Assembly (NCBI RefSeq): GCF_018326305.1
Contig: NZ_AP023415.1
Span: 248,001-312,000 of the forward strand
Origin: Vescimonas fastidiosa
GTDB lineage: Bacteria > Bacillota > Clostridia > Oscillospirales > Oscillospiraceae
Direction: 5' to 3'
Length of the DNA: 64,000 nucleotides
Shown: one piece after another, positions 1 through 8,332 of the stretch
Numbering within the stretch: the first letter of the stretch is position 1
Layout: the number at the start of each line of letters is the position of its first letter
Translations under genes and position numbers: made by a program
The notes under the pieces: generated by a model
Database searches by the model: none
Seen by the model: only the letters and a program-made list of their open reading frames with translations
Told to the model about the DNA's origin: nothing

Positions 1-322
1 TGATAGAAATATCGGAACGCAGGAAGCTGAAAACATTTAGCCTGTTGCAAGGCTGCGAGATGGTGGATGGGAATACCTTCGTGAGAAGGCAATAACCATT
101 CTTTGTTTCAGTGAAAGTAGTGGCGTAGTACCTATGAAGCCGTGAAAAAGTAAACGGTGGAGGAAAGGCCACAAGTCGAATTTGGCAAAAGAAGCACACA
201 CAAAGTGTCGCAAGCCCTGTATGACCAAATTCGATGGAACGCCGTGTGCGGTGAAAGCTGCACGCACGGTGTGGAGCCGGGGAAAAGCTGGAGATCATAT
301 CAAATGCTTACCTATGGCTATC
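1..322 (+). ncRNA. Group II intron ribozyme, 3' portion (partial)
   Basis: The sequence resembles the 3' ribozyme part of a bacterial group II intron. A domain-V-like hairpin lies at 241-270, with a GAAA tetraloop, a CGC triad just before the stem and pairing between CCGTGTGC and GCACGCACGG. A domain-VI-like stretch follows and ends near 309-321 in a TTACCTAT motif. No maturase/reverse transcriptase gene is in view, so it is either upstream of the window or absent. The call rests on remembered family patterns and was not folded with a covariance model. Confidence 0.5.
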
Positions 323-669
323 TGGTGCTAATGCTCATGTACGGTAAAGAAGCAAGCAACCGAAAACAATAGATAGACCGCCAGCACTACACTATTCCGA
401 ACCAAAGACCAAAAGATAAGCATTTTGAGAAAATCTAAACTTTTGGATTTTCCTACAATGCCGACTACGGCGGAATCCCTCCCACTCCTTATATATTTCT
501 TTCTGTATACATTGAATTTGTATTTAGTAAAATGCAGACAACACCACGGATCGGCTTTTGGCTGGACAATTCCAACCAAACACCGCAGCAGACAGTAGAA
601 ACCATTCTGAACGTTAGGAAGCCGGTATGATTGTTACATATAAGGGGAAGAAAAATTTCTTTTAGATAC
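323..669. other. No clear gene between intron end and tet promoter
   Basis: I recognise no intact gene here. A short frame from an ATG at 532 to TGA 628-630 codes for 32 residues and could be the tail of a destroyed gene, but I cannot name the family. The stretch probably holds debris between the intron and the resistance region. Confidence 0.4.
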
Positions 670-698
670 TTGTTTTCCTAAAACTGATGTGATATAAT
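670..698 (+). promoter_or_regulatory. Promoter of tet(W) leader
   Basis: A -35 box TTGTTT (670-675) is followed by a 17-bp spacer and a perfect TATAAT (693-698). The 22-bp tandem duplication at 681-724 carries a second TATAAT at 715-720. Transcription would enter the long leader in front of tet(W). Confidence 0.7.
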
Positions 699-724
699 AA
701 TTAAACTGATGTGATATAATAATT
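681..724. repeat. 22-bp tandem duplication carrying the -10 box
   Basis: The unit AAACTGATGTGATATAATAATT minus its last two bases is easily seen twice, at 681-702 and 703-724. The two 22-bp copies are identical. Each carries a TATAAT, so the duplication adds a second possible -10 element to the tet(W) promoter. Confidence 0.85.
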
Positions 725-749
725 CAATTCCAGAAAAGGAGTAAAAAAT

Positions 750-773
750 ATGCGGCAAGGTATTCTTAAATAA
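750..773 (+). CDS. Short leader peptide MRQGILK upstream of tet(W)
   Basis: A seven-codon frame (MRQGILK) starts eight bases after an AAGGAG Shine-Dalgarno sequence (736-741). It lies inside the 5' arm of a long stem: bases around 756-771 can pair with 845-863 (TATTCTTAAAT with ATTTAAGAATA). Tn916-type tet(M) leaders have the same arrangement, where translation of the leader influences transcription read-through. The coding role is inferred from position and ribosome-binding site only. Confidence 0.5.
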   Translation: MRQGILK

Positions 774-910
774 AACTATAATCAAATAGTGGGAACAAAG
801 GATTATGATAGTCCCTTTTGTAGGGGCTTAGTTTTTTGTACCCAATTTAAGAATACTTTTGCCTTATCAATTTTGACATATCCCCAAAAACAGCACTCAC
901 AAACAGGTGT

Positions 911-955
911 ATGCTGTATATGTGTATGTCCGCAAATTATCATCCCCAGTGGTAA
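911..955 (+). CDS. Leader peptide MLYMCMSANYHPQW, attenuator control
   Basis: This 14-codon frame ends inside the 5' arm of the terminator hairpin at 942-981. A ribosome finishing the peptide would therefore cover part of the hairpin. The position matches the orf12-type leader peptide in front of tet(M) in Tn916, for which attenuation has been described. No strong Shine-Dalgarno sequence is seen, so translation is plausible but unproven. Confidence 0.5.
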   Translation: MLYMCMSANYHPQW

Positions 956-981
956 AAGTATTTTACTGCTGGGGATTTTTA
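942..981 (+). terminator. Attenuator terminator before tet(W)
   Basis: CCCCAG (944-949) pairs with CTGGGG (969-974), with inner pairing of TAAAA and TTTTA, followed by ATTTTT. It lies 34 bases before the tet(W) start and would stop transcription unless it is melted or bypassed. Confidence 0.8.
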
Positions 982-1014
982 TGCCCTTCGGGGCAGTAAA
1001 GGGAGGACAATCAC

Positions 1015-2934
1015 ATGAAAATAATCAATATTGGAATTCTTGCCCATGTAGACGCTGGAAAGACGACCTTGACGGAGAGCCTGCTATATGCCAGCGGAGC
1101 CATTTCAGAACCGGGGAGCGTCGAAAAAGGGACAACGAGGACGGACACCATGTTTTTGGAGCGGCAGCGTGGGATTACCATTCAAGCGGCAGTCACTTCC
1201 TTCCAGTGGCACAGATGTAAAGTCAACATTGTGGATACGCCCGGCCACATGGATTTTTTGGCGGAGGTGTACCGCTCTTTGGCTGTTTTAGATGGGGCCA
1301 TCTTGGTGATCTCCGCTAAAGATGGCGTGCAGGCCCAGACCCGTATTCTGTTCCATGCCCTGCGGAAAATGAACATTCCCACCGTTATCTTTATCAACAA
1401 GATCGACCAGGCTGGCGTTGATTTGCAGAGCGTGGTTCAGTCTGTTCGGGATAAGCTCTCCGCCGATATTATCATCAAGCAGACGGTGTCGCTGTCCCCG
1501 GAAATAGTCCTGGAGGAAAATACCGACATAGAAGCATGGGATGCGGTCATCGAAAATAACGATAAATTATTGGAAAAGTATATCGCAGGAGAACCAATCA
1601 GCCGGGAAAAACTTGTGCGGGAGGAACAGCGGCGGGTTCAAGACGCCTCCCTGTTCCCGGTCTATTATGGCAGCGCCAAAAAGGGCCTTGGCATTCAACC
1701 GTTGATGGATGCGGTGACAGGGCTGTTCCAACCGATTGGGGAACAGGGGAGCGCCGCCCTATGCGGCAGCGTTTTCAAGGTGGAGTATACAGATTGCGGC
1801 CAGCGGCGTGTCTATCTACGGCTATACAGCGGAACGCTGCGCCTGCGGGATACGGTGGCCCTGGCCGGGAGAGAAAAGCTGAAAATCACAGAGATGCGTA
1901 TTCCATCCAAAGGGGAAATTGTTCGGACAGACACCGCTTATCAGGGTGAAATTGTTATCCTTCCCAGCGACAGCGTGAGGTTAAACGATGTATTAGGGGA
2001 CCAAACCCGGCTCCCTCGTAAAAGGTGGCGCGAGGACCCCCTCCCCATGCTGCGGACGACGATTGCGCCGAAAACGGCAGCGCAAAGAGAACGGCTGCTG
2101 GACGCTCTTACGCAACTTGCGGATACTGACCCGCTTTTGCGTTGCGAAGTGGATTCCATCACCCATGAGATCATTCTTTCTTTTTTGGGCCGGGTGCAGT
2201 TGGAGGTTGTTTCCGCTTTGCTGTCGGAAAAATACAAGCTTGAAACAGTGGTAAAGGAACCCTCCGTCATTTATATGGAGCGGCCGCTCAAAGCAGCCAG
2301 CCACACCATCCATATCGAGGTGCCGCCCAACCCGTTTTGGGCATCCATAGGACTGTCTGTTACACCACTCTCGCTTGGCTCCGGTGTACAATACGAGAGC
2401 CGGGTTTCGCTGGGATACTTGAACCAGAGTTTTCAAAACGCTGTCAGGGATGGTATCCGTTACGGGCTGGAGCAGGGCTTGTTCGGCTGGAACGTAACGG
2501 ACTGTAAGATTTGCTTTGAATACGGGCTTTATTACAGTCCGGTCAGCACGCCGGCGGACTTCCGCTCATTGGCCCCGATTGTATTGGAACAGGCATTGAA
2601 GGAATCGGGGACGCAGCTGCTGGAACCTTATCTCTCCTTCATCCTCTATGCGCCCCAGGAATACCTTTCCAGGGCTTATCATGATGCACCGAAATACTGT
2701 GCCACCATCGAAACGGCCCAGGTAAAAAAGGATGAAGTTGTCTTTACTGGCGAGATTCCCGCCCGCTGTATACAGGCATACCGTACTGATCTGGCCTTTT
2801 ACACCAACGGGCGGAGCGTATGCCTTACAGAGCTGAAAGGATATCAGGCCGCTGTCGGTCAGCCGGTCATCCAGCCCCGCCGCCCGAATAGCCGTATAGA
2901 TAAGGTTCGGCATATGTTCCACAAGTTAGCTTAA
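1015..2934 (+). CDS. tet(W): Tetracycline resistance ribosomal protection protein Tet(W)
   Basis: This is a 639-residue translational GTPase, the normal Tet(W) length. It binds the ribosome and releases tetracycline from the 30S A site using GTP. The P-loop AHVDAGKTT (residues about 10-18), DTPGH (about 74-78) and NKID (about 128-131) are intact. EF-G-like domains fill the rest, and the C-terminus ends in MFHKLA. The N-terminal 400 residues match remembered Tet(W) rather than Tet(O). A mosaic C-terminus cannot be excluded, because Tet(O) has the same last residues. The ATG follows GGGAGG with good spacing. The upstream promoter and attenuator control it, and tet(40) follows after 50 bp, probably in the same transcript. 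Confidence 0.95.
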   Translation: MKIINIGILAHVDAGKTTLTESLLYASGAISEPGSVEKGTTRTDTMFLERQRGITIQAAVTSFQWHRCKVNIVDTPGHMDFLAEVYRSLAVLDGAILVISAKDGVQAQTRILFHALRKMNIPTVIFINKIDQAGVDLQSVVQSVRDKLSADIIIKQTVSLSPEIVLEENTDIEAWDAVIENNDKLLEKYIAGEPISREKLVREEQRRVQDASLFPVYYGSAKKGLGIQPLMDAVTGLFQPIGEQGSAALCGSVFKVEYTDCGQRRVYLRLYSGTLRLRDTVALAGREKLKITEMRIPSKGEIVRTDTAYQGEIVILPSDSVRLNDVLGDQTRLPRKRWREDPLPMLRTTIAPKTAAQRERLLDALTQLADTDPLLRCEVDSITHEIILSFLGRVQLEVVSALLSEKYKLETVVKEPSVIYMERPLKAASHTIHIEVPPNPFWASIGLSVTPLSLGSGVQYESRVSLGYLNQSFQNAVRDGIRYGLEQGLFGWNVTDCKICFEYGLYYSPVSTPADFRSLAPIVLEQALKESGTQLLEPYLSFILYAPQEYLSRAYHDAPKYCATIETAQVKKDEVVFTGEIPARCIQAYRTDLAFYTNGRSVCLTELKGYQAAVGQPVIQPRRPNSRIDKVRHMFHKLA

Positions 2935-2984
2935 CAGCTTGCAAAAGTCATATAAAATGAGATTTGAAAGGAGAATGTAACTTC

Positions 2985-4205
2985 ATGTTTGCTAAAAATT
3001 CAAAGGCATATTCTGTCTACCTGCTGTTCCGATTTGTCTCTTCCCTGGCGGTTTCTATGTCCACAGTGCTTTCCATCGTGTACCACCTGGAGGTGGTGCA
3101 GCTGGATGCTTTCCAGCTTGTCCTGGTAGGGACGGTTCAGGAGACCTCCTGCTTTCTGTTCGAGATGCCCACCGGTGTGGTGGCGGATTTGTATAGCCGT
3201 CGGCGCTCGGTGCTGATTGGAATGTTCCTCTACGGCCTGGGCTTTCTGATGGAGGGTGCGCTACCGTGGTTCGCGCCGGTTCTGCTGGCCCAGGTTGTCT
3301 GGGGTTGCGGTGATACCTTCATCACCGGCGCTCTGGAGGCGTGGATTGCCTCGGAGGAAGAGGACAAACCCATAGACAAGGTGTTCCTGCGGGGCAGTCA
3401 AATGGGGCAAATCGGCGGCGTTCTGGGCGTGGTGCTGGGCACACTGCTGGGAAACATAAACCTGCAAATGCCTGTCATCTTGGGGGGCAGTTTGTGCTTG
3501 TTGTTGGGGCTGGTGATGGTTCGCATCATGCCAGAAACCAACTTCTCCCCTGCTATTGAGGAACGGCAGGGCTTGCTTAAAGACTTTGTCTGCCTGTTCA
3601 AGCTCAACCTGGGCTTTGTGAAAGGCGCACCTGTGTTGCTGGCGCTCTTAGCAATCACACTATGCGGGGGACTTGCCAGTGAAGGCTTTGACCGGCTCTC
3701 CACCGCTCATTTTCTGGATGACACGGTAATACCCGTTATCGGGCCGCTGAACAGCGTCACTTGGTTCGGTGTTATCAGTCTTATCGGCAACGGCTTAGGT
3801 ATTCTGGCTTCTCAGTTGCTCATCGCCCGCATGGAGAAAAAAGGGACTGTCAGCCGAACCAGTGTGGTCATGTCCACCAGCGCCGGGTATATCCTGTTCC
3901 TGGTTCTCTTCGCGGTGGGGCGGAGCTTTTGGTTCATGTTGTTGGTGTTCCTGCTGGCGGGGCTTATGCGCACCATCAAGGAGCCTGTGCTGGCCGCCTG
4001 GATGAACGACCAAGTGGATGAGAAAATGCGCGCCACAGTCTTTTCCACCAGCGGACAGCTGGACTCTTTCGGGCAGATCATCGGCGGGCCTATTGTGGGG
4101 CTGGTAGCCCAGCAGGTGTCCATACCCTGGGGGCTGGTCTGTACCGCTTTCCTGCTGTTGCCCGCGCTGTTCTTAGTGCCGGTGGCGGGAAAGAAGCGGG
4201 ATTGA
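2985..4205 (+). CDS. tet(40): Tetracycline efflux MFS transporter Tet(40)
   Basis: This 406-residue major facilitator begins MFAKNSKAYSVYLL and has about twelve hydrophobic segments. An MFS-type loop, FEMPTGVVADLYSRRRS, lies near residue 60. Length and N-terminus match Tet(40), a proton-driven tetracycline exporter known from gut Clostridia, often beside tet(W) or tet(O/32/O). The ATG at 2985 is preferred over a frame extension to 2964 because GAAAGGAG precedes it. It lies 50 bp after tet(W), so the cell has both ribosomal protection and efflux from one locus. Confidence 0.93.
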   Translation: MFAKNSKAYSVYLLFRFVSSLAVSMSTVLSIVYHLEVVQLDAFQLVLVGTVQETSCFLFEMPTGVVADLYSRRRSVLIGMFLYGLGFLMEGALPWFAPVLLAQVVWGCGDTFITGALEAWIASEEEDKPIDKVFLRGSQMGQIGGVLGVVLGTLLGNINLQMPVILGGSLCLLLGLVMVRIMPETNFSPAIEERQGLLKDFVCLFKLNLGFVKGAPVLLALLAITLCGGLASEGFDRLSTAHFLDDTVIPVIGPLNSVTWFGVISLIGNGLGILASQLLIARMEKKGTVSRTSVVMSTSAGYILFLVLFAVGRSFWFMLLVFLLAGLMRTIKEPVLAAWMNDQVDEKMRATVFSTSGQLDSFGQIIGGPIVGLVAQQVSIPWGLVCTAFLLLPALFLVPVAGKKRD

Positions 4206-4385
4206 TATGGCATAGTTAAGTTTACTGACGAGCGGGAAATGATTTACCTGTCCTTTTTCAAGCGTATTCCACAGCACGAAATTGGCAGACAGTACGGGCG
4301 CAGCCGCAGCACAGCGGGCTACCATATCCGAAAAGTCCTACGGCAGCTCCAAGCGGAAATGGAGGGAATGGCATATGAGAAATAA
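4206..4385 (+). pseudogene. Truncated sigma-70-like factor (region 4 remnant)
   Basis: A frame directly after the tet(40) stop codes for about 59 residues resembling sigma region 4: DEREMIYLSFF, then an HTH segment with EIGRQYGRSRST. It has no start codon of its own and lacks the N-terminal part. It is immediately followed, with overlap, by an HTH gene (4375-4578), the same pair seen intact at 55087-55870 in the ICE. I infer that it is the stump of a conjugative-transposon sigma gene cut when the tet genes were acquired. Confidence 0.7.
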
Positions 4386-4578
4386 TAGGCTTCTCCCCTA
4401 TGAAACAATCGTCCAAGCCACCAGCGGGGAGCCGGAAGCGGTGGGAACTGTATTGCAGTATTACCGCCGCCGCATACAATGTGCCGCCCGTGTGAATGGA
4501 CGGGTAGACCAAGATACAGAGGACTACATCACCCAGACGCTTCTCACAGCTATTTTCAAGTTCCGCTTTGGGAGATAG
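4375..4578 (+). CDS. Conjugative-transposon HTH protein (HTH_16-like), short
   Basis: This 67-residue protein begins MRNNRLLPYETIVQATSGEP. It is related to the intact protein at 55628-55870 (shared pattern LIPYPVI..A..GDPEAV and V..YY..I). Such small helix-turn-helix proteins sit beside the sigma factor in Tn916 and Tn1549 relatives and help control transfer genes. The C-terminus ends early (67 versus 80 residues) with a foreign-looking end, so the gene may be damaged. The start overlaps the upstream remnant, as in the intact pair. Confidence 0.6.
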   Translation: MRNNRLLPYETIVQATSGEPEAVGTVLQYYRRRIQCAARVNGRVDQDTEDYITQTLLTAIFKFRFGR

Positions 4579-4624
4579 CCCTACCGCCTACAACTGAATA
4601 ACCGCCGCTTCGCCGGCAACCAGA

Positions 4625-4661
4625 AAGCAGTAAATCTATTCAACAGATTTGCTGCTTTTTT
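4625..4661 (+). terminator. Rho-independent terminator after the tet region
   Basis: AGCAGTAAATCT pairs with AGATTTGCTGCT around a short ATTCAAC loop and is followed by a T tract (about 4655-4661). It closes the tet(W)-tet(40)-HTH transcript. Confidence 0.85.
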
Positions 4662-5202
4662 TCGTTCCTGTTTGGCATTTTTGAAAATCCCCAGTATGAA
4701 AAAACAAAAGGGAAAATTGCCGCCGCAGTTGGCAAAATCCCTTACTTATCCGTGGAGGGTATCAAAGAAAAAAATACTGCCATTGTCCGCCTTTTTCGGC
4801 TTGCGTGGTGTTGTAGGGAATAAGGGGAAATTCTAAAAATCTCCGTCCATTTTGCTTTGCGTGGTGTTGTAGGTAGTGAAAGGAAAATTTTCAAGATATG
4901 CCGGAATAGCGGGTAGCAAAGCCCTTTTGAAACGTCTTGTTAGCGGAAAGTACGGAAGCCGGGGAACGCCGGAGTTTTTCAGAGCAAGATTCTACCGCAG
5001 TACCAAAATTCGCTTATCGCTCATTTTGCCCCTGCGGGAATCTTGTTGGGGAGTGCCTTCCCCAAACCCTGCTTATGCGGCTTACGCCGCTGGAAAATCC
5101 CTCAAAATAATTTTTCGGATTTTTCAAAAACAGTTCCGCTTTACACCCTGTTTTTCTCCTATTAGTGAGAGGACACCACGCACAGCCGAAGGAGGTTTTA
5201 CC
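4662..5202. other. Non-coding region before mobC with 17-bp direct repeats; possible oriT
   Basis: No gene is supported. TTGCGTGGTGTTGTAGG occurs at 4801-4817 and again at 4857-4873, a 56-bp period. Between the repeats and mobC lie several short inverted sequences. Location directly upstream of a MobC-relaxase pair makes this the natural place for an origin of transfer, but no nick site is recognised. The open frame running through it from 4876 joins mobC but has no ribosome-binding site, so I do not treat it as coding. Confidence 0.45.
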
Positions 5203-5601
5203 ATGCGAAAACGATATAACACGCCGCACCGCAGCCGGGTAGTCAAGACACGCATGACCGAGGAAGAATACGCCGAGTTTGCGGAAAGGCTTTCTGCTTA
5301 CAACATGAGCCAAGCCGAGTTTATCCGGCAAGCCATAACCGGGGCAGCCATACGCCCCATCATAACCGTTTCCCCCGTCAATGACGAGTTGCTTGCCGCT
5401 GTCGGGAAGCTGACCGCCGAATACGGCAGGATCGGCGGCAACTTAAACCAGATAGCCCGGACGCTGAACGAGTGGCACAGCCCCTACCCGCAGCTTGCCG
5501 GGGAGGTACGGGCGGCGGTTTCCGACCTTGCTGCCCTAAAGTTTGAAGTCTTGCAGAAAGTGGGTGACGCTGTTGGCAACATTCAAACATATCAGCTCTA
5601 A
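5203..5601 (+). CDS. MobC-like relaxosome accessory protein
   Basis: This 132-residue protein has an N-terminal ribbon-helix-helix-like segment (RSRVVKTRMTEEEYAEF) followed by the MobC pattern GGNLNQIARTLNE near residue 90. MobC proteins bind oriT next to the relaxase and help open the DNA. The start ATG at 5203 follows GGAGG with good spacing. The 3' end overlaps the relaxase reading frame, indicating translational coupling. A second MobC of a different lineage serves the ICE at 45842-46171. Confidence 0.85.
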   Translation: MRKRYNTPHRSRVVKTRMTEEEYAEFAERLSAYNMSQAEFIRQAITGAAIRPIITVSPVNDELLAAVGKLTAEYGRIGGNLNQIARTLNEWHSPYPQLAGEVRAAVSDLAALKFEVLQKVGDAVGNIQTYQL

Positions 5602-7195
5602 AAATGCGGACTATGGCGCAGCGGAAGCCTATCTCACATTTGAGCATGACGAGTTTACCATGAAGCCCACCCTTGATGAAAACGGGCGGCTGATACCGAG
5701 GGAGGATTACCGCATTTCTTCCCTCAACTGTGGGGGCGAGGATTTCGCTGTTGCCTGTATGCGGGCTAATCTCCGCTATGAGAAAAACCAAAAACGGGAA
5801 GATGTGAAAAGCCACCACTATATCATCAGCTTTGACCCACGGGACGGGACAGACAACGGCTTGACCGTAGACCGGGCGCAGGAGCTGGGCGAGCAGTTCT
5901 GTAAAGAGCATTTCCCCGGACACCAAGCCTTAGTCTGCACCCACCCGGACGGGCATAACCACAGCGGCAATATCCATGTGCATATCGTCATCAACTCCCT
6001 GCGGATTTATGAAGTCCCGCTTCTGCCCTACATGGACAGACCAGCCGACACACGGGAGGGCTGCAAGCACCGCTGCACCAACGCCGCTATGGAATATTTC
6101 AAGAGTGAAGTCATGGAGATGTGCCACCGGGAGGGGCTTTACCAAATCGACCTCCTAAGCGGCAGCAAGGAACGGATAACCGAACGGGAATACTGGGCGG
6201 CAAAGAAAGGACAGCTTGCCCTTGATAAAGAGAACGCTGTCAGAGAAGCCGCAGGACAGCCGACCAAGCCCACCAAGTTTGAAACGGACAAGGCGAAGCT
6301 GCGCCGGACGATACGGCAGGCACTTTCCCAAGCTGGCAGCTTTGACGAATTTTCTTCCCTTTTGCTGCGGGAGGGTGTGACCGTCAAGGAGAGCCGGGGG
6401 CGGCTTTCCTACCTCACGCCGGACAGGACAAAGCCTATCACAGCCCGGAAGCTGGGGGACGATTTTGACAAGGCTGCTGTCCTTGTCCTGCTTACGCAGA
6501 ACGCCCACAGAGCCGCCGAACAGAGCAAAGCCATACTCGAATACCCTGCCGCGGTTAAAAAGCTGTCACAAGGGGAAAAAACCACAAAAACCACCCCGGC
6601 AGACAACACCTTGCAGCGCATGGTTGACCGGGAAGCCAAGCGAGCCGAGGGCAAGGGCGTGGGCTATGACCGCTGGGCGGCAAAGCACAACCTAAAGCAA
6701 ATGGCAGCTACCGTTACCGCCTATCAGCAGTACGGCTTTTCTTCCCCGGAGGAACTGGACGAAGCCTGTTCTGCCGCCTATACCGCCATGCGGGAAAGCC
6801 TTACAGAGCTGAAGCAGATGGAAAAGACGCTGAACGGGAAAAAGGAGCTGCAACGGCAGGTGCTTGCCTATTCCAAGACCCGCCCTGTCCGGGACGGGCT
6901 GAAACAGCAGAAAAACGCCAAAGCAAAAGCAGCCTACCGTCAGAAGTACGAAAGCGACTTTATCATAGCAGACGCAGCCGCCCGCTATTTCAGGGAAAAC
7001 GGCATTTCCAAGCTGCCGAGCTATAAAGCCCTGCAAGCAGAGATTGAAACCCTTATCCAAGAGAAAAACAGCGGCTACAACGATTACCGGGCAAAACGGG
7101 AGGAATACCGCCGCTTACAGACTGTCAAGGGCAATATCGACCAGATTTTACACCGGGAGCGCAAGCCTGTGAAAAGGCAGGAACAGGAACGATAA
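5564..7195 (+). CDS. Relaxase / mobilization nuclease (PF03432 type)
   Basis: This relaxase of about 543 residues nicks oriT and pilots the strand. The metal-binding histidine motif GNIHVHIVINSL lies near residue 145, preceded by HPDGHNH. The second half is charged and coiled-coil-like. No ATG fits the conserved N-terminus: a GTG at 5564 or a TTG at 5573 begins (L)LATFKHISSKNADYG, so I chose the GTG. It overlaps mobC by 38 bp. Together with the following Cys-rich, replisome organizer and DnaC genes it forms the mobilization and replication operon of the first nested unit. Confidence 0.85.
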   Translation: MTLLATFKHISSKNADYGAAEAYLTFEHDEFTMKPTLDENGRLIPREDYRISSLNCGGEDFAVACMRANLRYEKNQKREDVKSHHYIISFDPRDGTDNGLTVDRAQELGEQFCKEHFPGHQALVCTHPDGHNHSGNIHVHIVINSLRIYEVPLLPYMDRPADTREGCKHRCTNAAMEYFKSEVMEMCHREGLYQIDLLSGSKERITEREYWAAKKGQLALDKENAVREAAGQPTKPTKFETDKAKLRRTIRQALSQAGSFDEFSSLLLREGVTVKESRGRLSYLTPDRTKPITARKLGDDFDKAAVLVLLTQNAHRAAEQSKAILEYPAAVKKLSQGEKTTKTTPADNTLQRMVDREAKRAEGKGVGYDRWAAKHNLKQMAATVTAYQQYGFSSPEELDEACSAAYTAMRESLTELKQMEKTLNGKKELQRQVLAYSKTRPVRDGLKQQKNAKAKAAYRQKYESDFIIADAAARYFRENGISKLPSYKALQAEIETLIQEKNSGYNDYRAKREEYRRLQTVKGNIDQILHRERKPVKRQEQER

Positions 7196-7380
7196 AAACC
7201 GCCCCAAAATGTACCCGAACCTATACAGAACAAGGGGGCTGCCCCGTACCCTATCCGCAAATACCAAAGGATTTTTTAACGGGCTTATAGGGCAGAAAAA
7301 ACCCGAAAATGATACCGAGATGATACAGAATTACCGCCGATACCGCCACACCAGCGGAAACGGCAGAAAGGAGCGCACCC

Positions 7381-7593
7381 ATGCCAAGAATGAGCAAGAA
7401 ACGGCGGCTGGAATGGTCTTTTTTCCTGCGGCAAGTGAAAGTCGGGAATTCCACCTGCGATCGTATCACATACAATGACCTCTGCCGGGGCTGTACCCAT
7501 AGCTGCAAGCAGAGCTTCCGGGCGGTTATCATACTCTGCCCCCACTACTACTCCAAACGCCGGAAAAAGGAGGACAGGGACAATGGCAGATAA
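7381..7593 (+). CDS. Small Cys-rich protein, copy 1
   Basis: This is a 70-residue basic protein beginning MPRMSKKRRLEWSFFL. It carries the spaced cysteines C-x3-C-x3-C and a later C, in the pattern LCRGCTHSCKQSFRA...CPHYYSKR, suggesting a small zinc-binding fold. Near relatives are at 14327-14515 and 42654-42851. In all three it follows or precedes transfer or replication genes. The function is unknown. It overlaps the replisome organizer start by 11 bp. Confidence 0.75.
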   Translation: MPRMSKKRRLEWSFFLRQVKVGNSTCDRITYNDLCRGCTHSCKQSFRAVIILCPHYYSKRRKKEDRDNGR

Positions 7594-8332
7594 CCGCAAG
7601 TATTACTACCTCAAGCTGAAAGAGAACTTTTTTGACAGCGACTCCATTGTGCTGCTGGAAGATATGAAAGACGGGATTTTATACTCCAATATCCTCTTGA
7701 AGCTGTACTTAAAATCGCTGAAAAACGGCGGGAAATTGCAGCTTGACGAGCATATCCCCTACACAGCGCAGATGATAGCGACACTGACCCGCCACCAGAT
7801 AGGGACGGTTGAGAGGGCTTTAGAGATTTTCCGGCAGTTGGGGCTTGTGGAGCAGCTTGACAGCGGGGCTTTCTATATGACCGACATTGAGCTGATGATA
7901 GGACAGTCCTCTACCGAAGCCGAGCGGAAACGGGCTGCAAGACTGGAAAACAAGGCACTTTTACCGCCCCGGACAAAAGGCGGACATTTGTCCGACATTC
8001 GTCCACCAGAGATAGAGATAGAGTTAGAGAAAGAGATAGAGATAGAAAAAGAGAGAGAGGGAGAAACGGGACACCCCGCCCCCGCCGCTTATGGCAGATA
8101 CAACAATGTGATACTGACCGATACAGAGCTTTCCGGGCTAAAAACAGAGTTGCCCGACAAGTGGGAGTATTATATTGACCGGCTTTCCTGCCATATCGCT
8201 TCCACCGGGAAACAGTACCACAGCCATGCAGCCACCATTTACAAGTGGGCGCAGGAGGACGCTGCCAAAGGCAAGGCTGCCCCGAAACAGGGCATACCCG
8301 ATTATTCATGCAAGGAGGGCGAGAGCTTATGA
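7583..8332 (+). CDS. Phage replisome organizer N-terminal-domain protein
   Basis: This 249-residue protein begins MADNRKYYYLKLKENFFDSD, the hallmark of the phage replisome organizer N-terminal family (winged helix, origin binding). A Glu/Arg/Ile-rich repetitive stretch (EIEIELEKEIEIEKE) lies near residue 150 and makes a charged linker. The C-terminal part (about 175-249) resembles a helicase-loader contact domain. It overlaps a DnaC-like gene by 4 bp. The pair presumably recruits the host DnaB helicase to the element's origin. Confidence 0.8.
   Translation: MADNRKYYYLKLKENFFDSDSIVLLEDMKDGILYSNILLKLYLKSLKNGGKLQLDEHIPYTAQMIATLTRHQIGTVERALEIFRQLGLVEQLDSGAFYMTDIELMIGQSSTEAERKRAARLENKALLPPRTKGGHLSDIRPPEIEIELEKEIEIEKEREGETGHPAPAAYGRYNNVILTDTELSGLKTELPDKWEYYIDRLSCHIASTGKQYHSHAATIYKWAQEDAAKGKAAPKQGIPDYSCKEGESL

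Noticed and set aside
789..1220. 143-codon frame over the tet(W) leader and start
   Set aside because: It overlaps the attenuator and the tet(W) start in another frame and lacks a start signal.
4876..5202. N-terminal extension of MobC
   Set aside because: The extension is non-coding in character, and a strong GGAGG precedes the ATG at 5203.
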